From Nitrosarchaeum koreense MY1 (GTDB lineage Archaea > Thermoproteota > Nitrososphaeria > Nitrososphaerales > Nitrosopumilaceae), in assembly GCF_000220175.1 (NCBI RefSeq), contig NZ_AFPU01000001.1:1543696-1607695 (forward strand): 64,000 nucleotides of DNA, given 5' to 3'. Below are positions 9,437 to 17,668 of this stretch, in pieces (the stretch's first letter is position 1; each line of letters begins with the position of its first letter). Under the pieces are notes generated by a model. It worked only from the letters and a program-made list of their open reading frames with translations. It did no database searches and was not told the DNA's origin. A program made the position numbers and the translations under genes.

Positions 9437-9709
9437 TTATTTGAAGAATTTATCTATTTGTTCCCTATACTTGAAAGTTAATCTTCCAAAATCTGCAAAA
9501 TCTTCTGCTGATGGGTACTTCATCCTCATTGCATATTGATTTACAAAGACAGATAATGCACTCCCTATAATTAGATTGTAAACACCATCTGCCAAATTTT
9601 GTGAATATGGAAATGCTATTTTAATAAAAGGAAGATAAGTTTCAGTCTGAGATATCATTAATTTGACATTTTTTTCTACATATTCTTGAACATCTTCTGG
9701 AATTGCCAT
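9437..9709 (-). CDS. Hypothetical helical protein
   Basis: About 90 residues from ATG 9709 (MAIPEDVQ); the frame is open to 9790, but the additional N-terminus looks non-native. It is helix-rich with no signal peptide and ends FKYREQIDKFFK. I do not recognise the family. It lies alone between the CBS gene and the PII-fusion gene. Confidence 0.55.
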   Translation of the reverse strand: MAIPEDVQEYVEKNVKLMISQTETYLPFIKIAFPYSQNLADGVYNLIIGSALSVFVNQYAMRMKYPSAEDFADFGRLTFKYREQIDKFFK

Positions 9710-9909
9710 ATTGTTTACTTGTAGTGATTTCTTATAATGTTTTATTAATTCAATCTGTAAATAAAGCCCTTTTTCTATTCCAATAAACAAATTTTATTCA
9801 GATTATTCAATTATTCTTGATGTTTTTAGTCACTCCATAGATAATAGTTTTGAAAATCATGAATAATAATTAAATAGATACATAAATAACCTATTTTCAA
9901 ATTTTTTTT

Positions 9910-10488
9910 ATGAAAAAAATTGAAGCGATAATCAAGCGTTCAACATATCCTATAATTATTAGTGAACTAAGCAGTATGGGATATTCAATTATTGATAAAC
10001 GAAATTTAGAAGATAACAAAATTTTTGATAAACAATCAGGTGCAAAAGCTGGTTCAACTAATGTTAAAGCAATTCCACTTTCCAAAATAGAATTGGTTGT
10101 TTTAGAAAAAGATGCAAGACAAGTTATTAATTTAATTTCTAAGAAATCTGGTTTTTCTGAAAATCAAGGAGGAAAAATCTTCATTTCAGAAATGGAAGAA
10201 GTTGTAGATATGAATACACTTAGTGCACAACATGATCTTGAATCTGATAAAATCTTTTTCTCTTCCAAAACAAAAACTAAGAGAAGCAGATTAGTTCCAC
10301 TTCACAAGTTTACATTAATAAAACTTGAAAAAATATATGAAGATAATAAAGAAAAATTACAGTCAGATTATAGAATTAAATCATTTAGTGGTTTTGTTAA
10401 TTATTGTATTATGGGATATCTTCCAACTATTGAAAAACAGCTAAAACACACTACAATTATTTATGAAAATAATTTTCATGATTTTTAG
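9910..10488 (+). CDS. Divergent PII protein with C-terminal RHH-like extension
   Basis: Residues 1-102 follow the PII (GlnB/GlnK) fold: MKKIEAIIK at the start, the strand SKIELVVLEKD after the T-loop, and GGKIFISEMEEVVDMNT at the end, the usual PII C-terminal strand. The uridylylation Tyr of the T-loop is absent. Unlike normal PII (about 110 residues), it continues to 192. The tail, roughly residues 125-180, reads as a possible ribbon-helix-helix: a short strand (HKFTLIKL), a helix, a turn and a helix (SFSGFVNYCIMGYL). PII proteins bind ATP/ADP and 2-oxoglutarate; an attached DNA-binding fold would make a direct nitrogen-responsive regulator. It converges on glnK, ending against its stop. Confidence 0.75.
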   Translation: MKKIEAIIKRSTYPIIISELSSMGYSIIDKRNLEDNKIFDKQSGAKAGSTNVKAIPLSKIELVVLEKDARQVINLISKKSGFSENQGGKIFISEMEEVVDMNTLSAQHDLESDKIFFSSKTKTKRSRLVPLHKFTLIKLEKIYEDNKEKLQSDYRIKSFSGFVNYCIMGYLPTIEKQLKHTTIIYENNFHDF

Positions 10489-10818
10489 TTAAATTGTTTC
10501 TTCTCCTTCCTTTCCAGTTCCAATATCTATAGCACGTAATATTGGAGAAACAAAGATCTTTCCAACACTTCCTTTTGTTTTAATAATATTGATAACTTCC
10601 TCTTCCTTACTTTCTGGAATAATTACTACTATGACGTATTTTTCACTGAATTGAGGCTGAAATATGGCACTTCCTTTAGATGCATGAATTTCTGCAGGTG
10701 GATTTTTTCCTCTACCTCTGACTTTACCCACCGTTAAACCCCCAATCTCAATTTTTCTTAAAGCCTCACTTATCGCCATTACGTCATTATTTCCTAATAG
10801 TGCTTCAATTCTTAGCAT
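10489..10818 (-). CDS. glnK: PII signal protein (GlnK-like)
   Basis: A 109-residue PII protein: MLRIEALLG, a T-loop rich in Gly, Pro and Lys without the usual Tyr, the core strand KYVIVVIIPE, and the C-terminal GKIFVSPILRAIDIGTG. PII trimers bind ATP/ADP and 2-oxoglutarate and plug Amt channels when nitrogen is plentiful. It is divergent from amt, sharing a 117-bp intergenic region that carries two TGATAATCA elements. The lack of the T-loop Tyr suggests control by ligand only, without uridylylation. Confidence 0.9.
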   Translation of the reverse strand: MLRIEALLGNNDVMAISEALRKIEIGGLTVGKVRGRGKNPPAEIHASKGSAIFQPQFSEKYVIVVIIPESKEEEVINIIKTKGSVGKIFVSPILRAIDIGTGKEGEETI

Positions 10819-10862
10819 TTGATATTTCTAAAAGGTTTTTCACAAATAATAGTTTCAGATTT

Positions 10863-10882
10863 TGATAATCAAGTGATAATCA
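10863..10882. promoter_or_regulatory. Tandem TGATAATCA operator-like repeat
   Basis: Two copies of the near-palindrome TGATAATCA lie at 10863-10871 and 10874-10882, starting 11 bp apart, one helical turn. They sit between the divergent glnK and amt genes, about 45-73 nt from either start. The spacing suits side-by-side binding of a small dimeric regulator such as an RHH protein. Function is inferred from position only. Confidence 0.45.
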
Positions 10883-10935
10883 AATGGTTAGCTAATTTCG
10901 TTATTATTATTTAGTTTTAGAACTTGAAAATTAGC

Positions 10936-12249
10936 ATGCCAATAGATACAGGTGATACCGCATGGATGCTTGTAGCTGGAAGTTTAGTTCTTTTAATGAT
11001 ACCTGCCCTTGGACTTTTTGAATCAGGATTATTGAGAAAGAAAAATGCTGTATCTGTTTTTATGCAAATCTTCTTTGGATTAGCTTTACTTAGTGTAATG
11101 TGGTTTGTTTTTGGATTTAGTTTATCATTTGGCCCTGATGAATCAGGCGGATTTATTGGAAATATGGATTGGGTATTTCTAAAAGGAGTTCCATGGGATG
11201 AAGCACTTGATTATGCACCAACTATTCCAGGCGTATTGTTTGTAAAATTCCAATTGATGTTTGCTGCAATTACACCATTACTTCTAACTGGTACTATTGC
11301 AGAAAGAATGAAATTTAGCTCATTTATCATCTTCATAGCTTCTTGGTCTATTCTGATCTACTATCCACTTGTTCATTGGGTATGGGGAGGTGGTTGGTTA
11401 GCAGAACTTGGTGTTGTTGATTTTGCAGGCGGAATAGTTATTCATACAAGTGTTGGAATGGGTGCACTAGCTGCAGCTATAGTACTTGGTCGTAGAAGAT
11501 TCTTTGGTCCTGCAATTGAAATTCCTCATAGTATACCTTTGGCGGTAGTGGGCTCATCACTCCTTTGGTTAGGTTGGTTTGGATTTAATGCAGGTAGTGC
11601 ATTAGCTTCTGGTTCTCTAGCAGGTAATACTGTTATTGTAACTCACATGGCATCTTCTGTATCTGCACTAATTTGGGTTGGATTATCGTGGATGAGAACA
11701 GGTAAACCTTCTGTTGTTGCAGCAGTTAATGGAGCTATTGCAGGTCTTGCAGGAATTACACCTGCATCAGGATTTGTAAGTGTAGAACATTCTTTCGTTA
11801 TTGGTATAGCAATTGGTATTGCATCCTATTCTGGAATTATAATCTTCAAAGAGAAACTAAAGATAGATGATGCATTAGACGTTAGTTCAGTTCACGGTGT
11901 TGCAGGAATTATTGGTTCTCTTTCAATTGGACTCTTTGCTAGTAAATTAGTTAATCCAGCCGGACCAAATGGACTGCTATTTGGAAATCCTGATCAATTA
12001 GGAATTCAAGCAATAGGAGTTGGTGTAGCAGCAGTTCTTGGTTTTTGTGGAACATGGATAATTATGAAAATTTTGGATTTCTTAATAGGAGTTAGAGTAT
12101 CGCCAGAAGTTGAAGATGCTGGATTAGATATTAGTGAACATGCAGAACGGGCATATGCAGATGAGGAAGAATTCAAGTTAGATATGGATACATATGTAGA
12201 TGATTTAGAAGACAAAAAAGAATTTTTCTTTAATAAAAAAAATAAATAA
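10936..12249 (+). CDS. amt: Ammonium transporter Amt
   Basis: A 437-residue Amt/MEP/Rh protein with about eleven transmembrane helices. The twin pore histidines are visible at H170 (VIHTSVG) and H320 (SVHGVAG), and the conserved Asp at 162 (VDFAGG). The cytoplasmic tail is long, acidic and ends in a Lys/Asn stretch. It imports ammonium, in this lineage both the nitrogen and the energy substrate. ATG 10936 is preferred over the TTG at 10924. It faces glnK across a shared regulatory region. Confidence 0.95.
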   Translation: MPIDTGDTAWMLVAGSLVLLMIPALGLFESGLLRKKNAVSVFMQIFFGLALLSVMWFVFGFSLSFGPDESGGFIGNMDWVFLKGVPWDEALDYAPTIPGVLFVKFQLMFAAITPLLLTGTIAERMKFSSFIIFIASWSILIYYPLVHWVWGGGWLAELGVVDFAGGIVIHTSVGMGALAAAIVLGRRRFFGPAIEIPHSIPLAVVGSSLLWLGWFGFNAGSALASGSLAGNTVIVTHMASSVSALIWVGLSWMRTGKPSVVAAVNGAIAGLAGITPASGFVSVEHSFVIGIAIGIASYSGIIIFKEKLKIDDALDVSSVHGVAGIIGSLSIGLFASKLVNPAGPNGLLFGNPDQLGIQAIGVGVAAVLGFCGTWIIMKILDFLIGVRVSPEVEDAGLDISEHAERAYADEEEFKLDMDTYVDDLEDKKEFFFNKKNK

Positions 12250-12270
12250 AATGTAATATTTCAAATCTAT

Positions 12271-12280
12271 CTTATATACT
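12271..12280 (+). promoter_or_regulatory. TATA box of the RHH-like gene
   Basis: CTTATATACT is centred about 25 nt before the ATG at 12300, which suggests a leaderless transcript independent of amt. Confidence 0.5.
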
Positions 12281-12299
12281 CATATTCAATTAAAACTAT

Positions 12300-12887
12300 A
12301 TGAAATCTATTCCATCAAAAAATAAATCTGATATTCAAAAAAAAGAAACAACTCGTAGTATTACTTATCGGCTACCATCTAATCTTGTTCATGAATTAGA
12401 AACAGAAGCAATGAATAACAAAATTTCACAAAATGTTTTGGTAAAACAAATTCTTGAAAAATATGTAAACTGGGATCGATTTGGTAATAAAATTGGAATG
12501 ATTCCAATTCCAAGAGCAATCTTAGATTCTCTTGGTGCTGAAATGAACGGAGATGATATTAACGAAATCATTAAATCAGTTTTACCAATTATCAAAGATT
12601 CTGTTCTTTTTATGAAAGGAAAGTATGATTTGAAGCGTTGTATTGAAACATTAGAAGACTACATGCGTGCATCTGGAATGAAATCAGATCATCGAATTGA
12701 AGGAGAATTACATCATTTTATTATTCAACATGAATTAGGAATGAATTGGTCATTTTTCACCGAACAATTACTAAAAGAAATTTTTAATCAATTCATGCCT
12801 AACAAAAATATTAAATTTCAAACTACAAAAAATACAGTAATTGCAACAATATCACTGGGTTCGGATTTTAATGAACACGATTATTGA
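12300..12887 (+). CDS. RHH-type regulator-like protein
   Basis: A 195-residue soluble protein. Residues 18-56 fit a ribbon-helix-helix: a strand (SITYRLPSNL), a helix (VHELETEAM), a turn and a helix (SQNVLVKQILEKY). The rest is helical with a C-terminal beta segment (KFQTTKNTVIATISL) and has no family I can name. It is 50 nt downstream of amt with its own TATA box. Its location beside amt and the PII fusion suggests a nitrogen-related transcription role, an inference from context. Confidence 0.65.
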   Translation: MKSIPSKNKSDIQKKETTRSITYRLPSNLVHELETEAMNNKISQNVLVKQILEKYVNWDRFGNKIGMIPIPRAILDSLGAEMNGDDINEIIKSVLPIIKDSVLFMKGKYDLKRCIETLEDYMRASGMKSDHRIEGELHHFIIQHELGMNWSFFTEQLLKEIFNQFMPNKNIKFQTTKNTVIATISLGSDFNEHDY

Positions 12888-13080
12888 ACATCATTTATAG
12901 AATAAAAAACATTTCACTTAATTTTTTAAATTTTAATGTAATTTTCAAATTTAGAAAAAATACTTTTTATTATGTTTTTATGCGATAATTATAATTAATA
13001 ATTTCAAATTAGCCTTTAAAAAAACATTAATTCTACATAATTCCAAATTATTGTTATGATGTTAACTGGAGTTTTTACTT

Positions 13081-13377
13081 TTGACTGATTTAAATTTGAA
13101 AGTATTTGGAAAAATCACTACAAAAGAAATCATAGGAGCATTTCCTCCTGCTATTGATACAAAAAAATTATTAGAAAATGAATATCAAAATTTGATTAAC
13201 CAACTTGAATTTCAAACTAAAAATGATTTAAAAAAATTATTAGAACAACAACAAAGTGCAAATAAACAAATCAATAGTAGACCTGGCGCTATGGCCTTAG
13301 CACACGACAAAATTCGATTATTTACAGAATATAATCAAAAATACATACAAATCATCACTGAAAAATTATACTCTTAA
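13081..13377 (+). CDS. Hypothetical helical protein
   Basis: A 98-residue protein with TTG start; GGAG about 10 nt upstream supports that start. It is Gln/Asn/Lys-rich and probably forms a helical pair (KKLLENEYQNLINQLEF and the following helix). No family is recognised. It converges on the membrane protein gene at 13374 with a 4-bp overlap. Confidence 0.6.
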   Translation: MTDLNLKVFGKITTKEIIGAFPPAIDTKKLLENEYQNLINQLEFQTKNDLKKLLEQQQSANKQINSRPGAMALAHDKIRLFTEYNQKYIQIITEKLYS

Positions 13378-14330
13378 TTTTGTTCTTTTTTCTTTTTCAA
13401 TTTCTTTTTTGTAGATTTTTGACTTTTTCGAATTAATAGTGAAATAATTGTTCCTGCTGGAATTCCAATTATTGTTCCAATGCTTACATATGGAGCTATA
13501 AAGAAATCACCAATCCATATTCCTCCATCTGTTGTTAACTCCATAAATGTTCTAGGACGTAATATGATCGAAATAGCTTGAGATTCTATTTTTTCTTCGC
13601 CCACGTCATCAGTATATCTAACTATGATGTTAAATGGTATTTTGTATTCTGTATTTACTTCTTCAATTGGAGAAATAATTCTTGAATTAATAATTATTGG
13701 TGAATTTTTTTGTATATTTGAAAATGAATGCGATGTTTCTCCTCTAAATTGTATATCTCTTGGAGGAATTATCTCAATATTTACATTTGAAATTTCTATA
13801 TCTTTTGAAGTAATCTCTACAACAAATGGAAATTCAGCATTTGTAAAAATTGCTTCTGGTGTAATTGTATGAATTATTACACTTGGTTCGTTCTTCACAA
13901 CTATTGGTATTGCAATATCATAAATGATTGGTTCTTTTGGTTCTTTATTATTACTTACTAAAATCTGTGAATATTTTACATTAAGAAAATGTATTCCTGG
14001 ATTAACATCTGATGAAATCTTAAAATCTATATTTCCTCCAAATGAACTACCTTGAGATAATTTCTTTATTGTTATACTATTATCCAAAACTGGAATCATT
14101 GAATTATCTTGACTAGTAAAGATAAATGAAATATCTTGTTTGTCTTCCCAACCATTATTTTTTATTAATACTGAAATTGATGCTATTCTTCCAACTATTA
14201 CTTCATCTGGATGTGTTATTTGAATATCCATACTTCCTTCCATACTCTGATTTATTGTATCTCCATATGCACTTGATACTAAAACAAAAAATCCTAAAAG
14301 AAGCAGAGGCATAACCTTGATGAATTTCAT
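13374..14330 (-). CDS. Secreted, membrane-anchored Ig-like protein
   Basis: About 318 residues: an N-terminal signal peptide (FIKVMPLLLLGFFVLVSSAYG), several beta-rich segments like the CARDB/COG1361 surface repeats (for example ASISVLIKNNG and FPFVVEITS), then one transmembrane helix near the C-terminus and a very basic cytoplasmic tail of Lys/Gln. It is likely displayed on the cell surface. The start may be GTG 14339 or ATG 14330. No partner is clear; the neighbour upstream is APS kinase on the other strand. Confidence 0.75.
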   Translation of the reverse strand: MKFIKVMPLLLLGFFVLVSSAYGDTINQSMEGSMDIQITHPDEVIVGRIASISVLIKNNGWEDKQDISFIFTSQDNSMIPVLDNSITIKKLSQGSSFGGNIDFKISSDVNPGIHFLNVKYSQILVSNNKEPKEPIIYDIAIPIVVKNEPSVIIHTITPEAIFTNAEFPFVVEITSKDIEISNVNIEIIPPRDIQFRGETSHSFSNIQKNSPIIINSRIISPIEEVNTEYKIPFNIIVRYTDDVGEEKIESQAISIILRPRTFMELTTDGGIWIGDFFIAPYVSIGTIIGIPAGTIISLLIRKSQKSTKKKLKKKKEQN

Positions 14331-14474
14331 AATTTTCACCTGAAATTATTATTGTAACATTACTATTCTATGTTATTATAGGCTTCATGACAAAAATACA
14401 TAAGAAATTATCTTGAATAATACTATCAATTTCTAACGTAAACTCTTTAAGACCTATTTGAGAAAATTCTAATT

Positions 14475-14990
14475 ATGAAGCCTTTTGTTTTATGGATGAC
14501 TGGTTTACCATGTTCTGGAAAGACTACTATTGTAAAAGAACTCCAAAAAGACATCCCAAATCTAGCTATGCTTGATGGAGATGAACTAAGAGAGTGGTTT
14601 TCCCCTAAAGATTTTTCCAAGGCAGGCAGAGATGAACACAACAAAAAAGTTGCACATCTAGCAAAATTATTGTTAAAACATGGGGTTCCCTCTGCAGTTT
14701 CTTTAGTTTCTCCATACAAAGAAAATAGAGATAATGCACGAGAGATTATTAATTCAGGTGATCAATTTGCTGAATGTTACGTTAAATGTTCCCTTGAAAA
14801 ATGTGAACAAAGAGATGTCAAAGGAATGTATGCTAAAGCAAGAAAAGGAGAAATTAAGGGATTTACAGGAATTGATGATCCCTATGATGCTCCACAAAAT
14901 CCGGATTTGCTAATAGATACAGAACATGAACAATTGACTGATAGTACTAACAAAATAAAGGATTTTCTAAAGAAGAGAAATCTAATTTAG
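14475..14990 (+). CDS. cysC: Adenylylsulfate (APS) kinase
   Basis: A 171-residue APS kinase: P-loop GLPCSGKT at 10-17, the substrate-binding DGDELREWFS, and the conserved lid FTGIDDPYDAP near residue 138. It phosphorylates APS to PAPS with ATP. It overlaps the convergent cysQ-like gene by 9 bp, and that enzyme removes PAP, the by-product of PAPS use. ATP sulfurylase, which supplies APS, is at 33653-34789. Confidence 0.93.
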   Translation: MKPFVLWMTGLPCSGKTTIVKELQKDIPNLAMLDGDELREWFSPKDFSKAGRDEHNKKVAHLAKLLLKHGVPSAVSLVSPYKENRDNAREIINSGDQFAECYVKCSLEKCEQRDVKGMYAKARKGEIKGFTGIDDPYDAPQNPDLLIDTEHEQLTDSTNKIKDFLKKRNLI

Positions 14991-15770
14991 TTTTTTAAAT
15001 TCTTTAACAATTTGATCATGAATTATTCCATTAGTTACTAAAATTCCATTTTTATGATTAACAATTTTGTTATTATATGTAATGTCATTTCCTGACATGT
15101 CAGTCATTTTTCCACCTGCTTCAGAAATTAAACAATAAGATGCAGCTGAATCCCATTCTTTCATTTTATCGGTTGTAGTTATGTATGCTTCAGCTTCTCC
15201 AGAACTAATTTTTCCTACTTTTAACGAGCTTCCAATACTAGTGAAGTTTTTAATTCCTAATTTTTTGATAAACATTTTTTCTTTTTCTGAAAGATGATGT
15301 CTTGAACCAACTGCTTTGCATTTTGAGAGTTCTGATATTTTAGTAACTGATATTTCCTTCCACTTGCCTTCTGAAAATTTAAAAGCACCACATCCTTTTT
15401 GTGCTGCAAAAATTGTTTTTTCTGTTGGCCATCCTATAACGCCAATAATTGGTTTTTTATTTTTAATTAATGCAATCATAACTGTAAATTCTCCAGTTTT
15501 ATCTATGAAATCAGATGTACCATCAAGAGGATCAACTATCCAAATGATTTCTTCTGATAATCGTTTTTGATCATCTTTATCTTCCTCTGATAAAATTTTA
15601 TGATTAGTTTTTGATAAAATAGTCTTAATGATCTCATTACTTTTTAAATCGGCTTCGGTAATCGGCGAGTCATCACTTTTTGTGAATGTTTCATATTTGC
15701 TTTTGTATATCTCTAAAATTGAATTTCCAGCTTCATATGCAGCTTCGATAGCCACATCTAATTCTGGCAT
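14982..15770 (-). CDS. cysQ: Inositol-monophosphatase-family phosphatase, CysQ-like
   Basis: About 262 residues of the Mg/Li-sensitive phosphatase superfamily. The metal-binding motif DPLDGTSDF and the second motif WDSAASYC are intact, with a conserved Glu (LSEEDKDD) before them. CysQ types hydrolyse PAP to AMP; inositol or fructose-1,6-bisphosphate substrates cannot be excluded. Position next to APS kinase favours PAP. The start is ATG 15770 (MPELDVA) or TTG 15797. Confidence 0.8.
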   Translation of the reverse strand: MPELDVAIEAAYEAGNSILEIYKSKYETFTKSDDSPITEADLKSNEIIKTILSKTNHKILSEEDKDDQKRLSEEIIWIVDPLDGTSDFIDKTGEFTVMIALIKNKKPIIGVIGWPTEKTIFAAQKGCGAFKFSEGKWKEISVTKISELSKCKAVGSRHHLSEKEKMFIKKLGIKNFTSIGSSLKVGKISSGEAEAYITTTDKMKEWDSAASYCLISEAGGKMTDMSGNDITYNNKIVNHKNGILVTNGIIHDQIVKEFKKLN

Positions 15771-15807
15771 TTTATCTAAAATTGGAATGTTTTTCAATGG
15801 TTATTAC

Positions 15808-16014
15808 CTAGGTTGTTAATTCTGGTTTTAATGTCCAAACAACTCCTAGGACAATAAATGGAATTGACATTATTCCGATAATTCCAAGTATGATATTAAA
15901 TTGAGATTCTGATACTTGTGGATTGTTTACAATCCAAGGTAATGGAAGTGTAATTACTACCCAAATTATTCCTAATAAAATAATTAATTTTGCTTTTTTC
16001 TTTCTATCTGACAT
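15808..16014 (-). CDS. Small two-helix membrane protein
   Basis: About 68 residues: a basic N-terminus (MSDRKKKAK) and two transmembrane helices, LIILLGIIWVVITLPLPW and IILGIIGIMSIPFIVLGVVW. It lies upstream of the phosphatase gene on the same strand with a short gap. No family is recognised. ATG 16014 or the ATG at 16023 may be used. Confidence 0.65.
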   Translation of the reverse strand: MSDRKKKAKLIILLGIIWVVITLPLPWIVNNPQVSESQFNIILGIIGIMSIPFIVLGVVWTLKPELTT

Positions 16015-16056
16015 CATTTTCATTACTCATTAAACAGTATTAAAGCCATGTGAATT

Positions 16057-16812
16057 TTATTTGATTGATTCTCCACCGTCAACTGCAAGAATTGCGCCTG
16101 TTGTCCATGCAGCATCATCAGACGCAAAATATAAAATTGCTTTAGCTACTTCTTCTGGCTTACCTATTCTACCTATCGGGTGCTCGTTATCCATAAACTC
16201 TCTATCTTTTTGAGTTTTTAAAAATGGTTTTGTCATATCAGTATCTACAACACCAGGACAAATACAATTAACTCGAATTTTGTCTTTTGCATACTCTAAT
16301 GCCCAACATTTTGTAAGAATAATTATTCCAGCTTTTGATGCTGAATATGCATCAGCATTAAATCCTTGGTAGGCTTTTAATCCTGCATCAGATGAAATAT
16401 TAATTATTGATCCTGCTGTTTTTCGTAAATGAGGTATAGCTTCTTTTGTAAATCTAAACTGTCCTGTGAGATTCACATCTAATATTTCATTCCACTCTGA
16501 TTCATTAATTTCATGCAACTGTTTTATTTTTGGGAATATTCCTGCATTATTTATCAAAATATCTAACTTGCCAAATTTTTTAATTGTTTGCTCTACAACT
16601 TTTTTGACATCATTTTCATTTCTAATATCTGCTACTATTCCTATTGTATTTGCAAGTTGACTAGTAGCTTTTTCTAATCGTTTTGAATCCTTTGCTGTTA
16701 TCACTACTTTTGCACCATTTTCCACAAAAATTTTTGCAGTAGCAAAACCAATACCTCTACTTCCGCCAGTAACAATAGCAACTTTTCCAGATAATTTCAA
16801 TATTTTATTCAA
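16057..16812 (-). CDS. Short-chain dehydrogenase/reductase (SDR)
   Basis: A 251-residue classical SDR: NAD(P) motif TGGSRGIG, NNAG in the central sheet, and the catalytic YSASKAG. The C-terminal GAILAVDGG is typical of FabG-like oxidoreductases. The substrate cannot be told; 3-oxoacyl reductase or a sugar/alcohol dehydrogenase are possible. Start codon TTG at 16812, with another in-frame TTG at 16800. An AT-rich spacer of about 260 nt lies upstream. Confidence 0.88.
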   Translation of the reverse strand: MNKILKLSGKVAIVTGGSRGIGFATAKIFVENGAKVVITAKDSKRLEKATSQLANTIGIVADIRNENDVKKVVEQTIKKFGKLDILINNAGIFPKIKQLHEINESEWNEILDVNLTGQFRFTKEAIPHLRKTAGSIINISSDAGLKAYQGFNADAYSASKAGIIILTKCWALEYAKDKIRVNCICPGVVDTDMTKPFLKTQKDREFMDNEHPIGRIGKPEEVAKAILYFASDDAAWTTGAILAVDGGESIK

Positions 16813-17043
16813 TAAATTTCATAATTTATAGCAGTATAAACTTTGAAAAAATTTTTTTTATAAATTTTAAAATTTGTTAATCATTAATCATACCAAATTT
16901 TATTTCAAGAGTTAATTTGTCTTGTATTTTTTAAAATCTAAATGTTAAATTATTTTTTTTATATCTGAATTTCTAAAAAATCATTCTTATATAGATAAAA
17001 ATCTTATAAAGTCTATAAATTATTATAAATTTTTGTGTTAAAT

Positions 17044-17052
17044 CTTAAATAG
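17044..17052 (+). promoter_or_regulatory. TATA box of the RNA candidate
   Basis: CTTAAATAG lies about 25-30 nt before the first base of the structured GC-rich island at about 17075. Confidence 0.5.
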
Positions 17053-17074
17053 TTAAAGTAACTATAAGAATTAA

Positions 17075-17206
17075 TGCCGAAGGATATAATTCCTATCGAC
17101 TAAAATTGCGTTGCCCCGCAGAACAGAAAAGGCATTCAGGCGTTTTAACGACCTGTCCACGAGAGGAAATCTCTCAGAGTTCTGCAGTAAAGGGGTAAAC
17201 GCCTTT
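17075..17206 (+). ncRNA. Structured RNA candidate, family unknown
   Basis: A GC-rich island in an extremely AT-rich spacer (16813-17204). It folds well on paper: hairpin 17078-17098; a long stem pairing GCCCCGCAGAAC (17113-17124) with GTTCTGC (17179-17185) and GGGG (17192-17195); inside it, hairpin CAGGCGTT/AACGACCTG (17137-17155) and hairpin GAGAG/CTCTC (17161-17175). GGCGTTT at 17139 could instead pair with AAACGCC at 17197, so two alternative folds exist. A TATA box precedes it. It does not encode a protein and does not match tRNA, 5S or SRP. Confidence 0.6.
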
Positions 17207-17633
17207 AATTTTCAATAATATAGACTGATACCGAACCTAATTCATTCCCGTTTGGATTAATTTCAATTTGTATTTTTTGAGACGAAGAAATTGTAATTTC
17301 TTTTTGGCCATCATAATCCCATGTATAATATTCAGATATTCCTGTTTGATGTAAAGTTCCATTTAACTTGAAATTTTCCGAAAAGTCATAATTTTCTCCT
17401 TTTAATAAAATATTTAGAGATTGAGGACTATCACCATTTGGAATAAATTTTAAAACATAATTTCCTTCATTTATTGTAAATGTATTAGAATAAATTCCAT
17501 TTTTGTATAAACTAGGATCCGCTAAAGTTACATGAAAAACTGTATTATTACTAATCTTATCAGAGGAATTAAAAGATAATCCTATAACAATTATGATAAA
17601 AATTATTGGAATTATAATTAATATTTTATTCAT
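17205..17633 (-). CDS. Secreted or membrane-anchored hypothetical protein
   Basis: A 142-residue protein with an N-terminal hydrophobic segment (ILIIIPIIFIIIVIGL) that anchors or exports it, followed by a beta-rich domain (YVLKFIPNGDS, EYYTWDYDG, QIEINPNG) resembling an emp24/GOLD-like or pre-peptidase beta sandwich; this likeness is only by eye. Its stop touches the structured RNA candidate on the other strand. Confidence 0.65.
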   Translation of the reverse strand: MNKILIIIPIIFIIIVIGLSFNSSDKISNNTVFHVTLADPSLYKNGIYSNTFTINEGNYVLKFIPNGDSPQSLNILLKGENYDFSENFKLNGTLHQTGISEYYTWDYDGQKEITISSSQKIQIEINPNGNELGSVSVYIIEN

Positions 17634-17668
17634 TTAATTTCAATAATCAAACCCATTATAAAAATAAA

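Noticed and set aside
17075..17206. RNase P RNA
   Set aside because: It contains ACAGAAA and GAGGAAA-like words, but in the wrong order and with far too short a length; coincidence.
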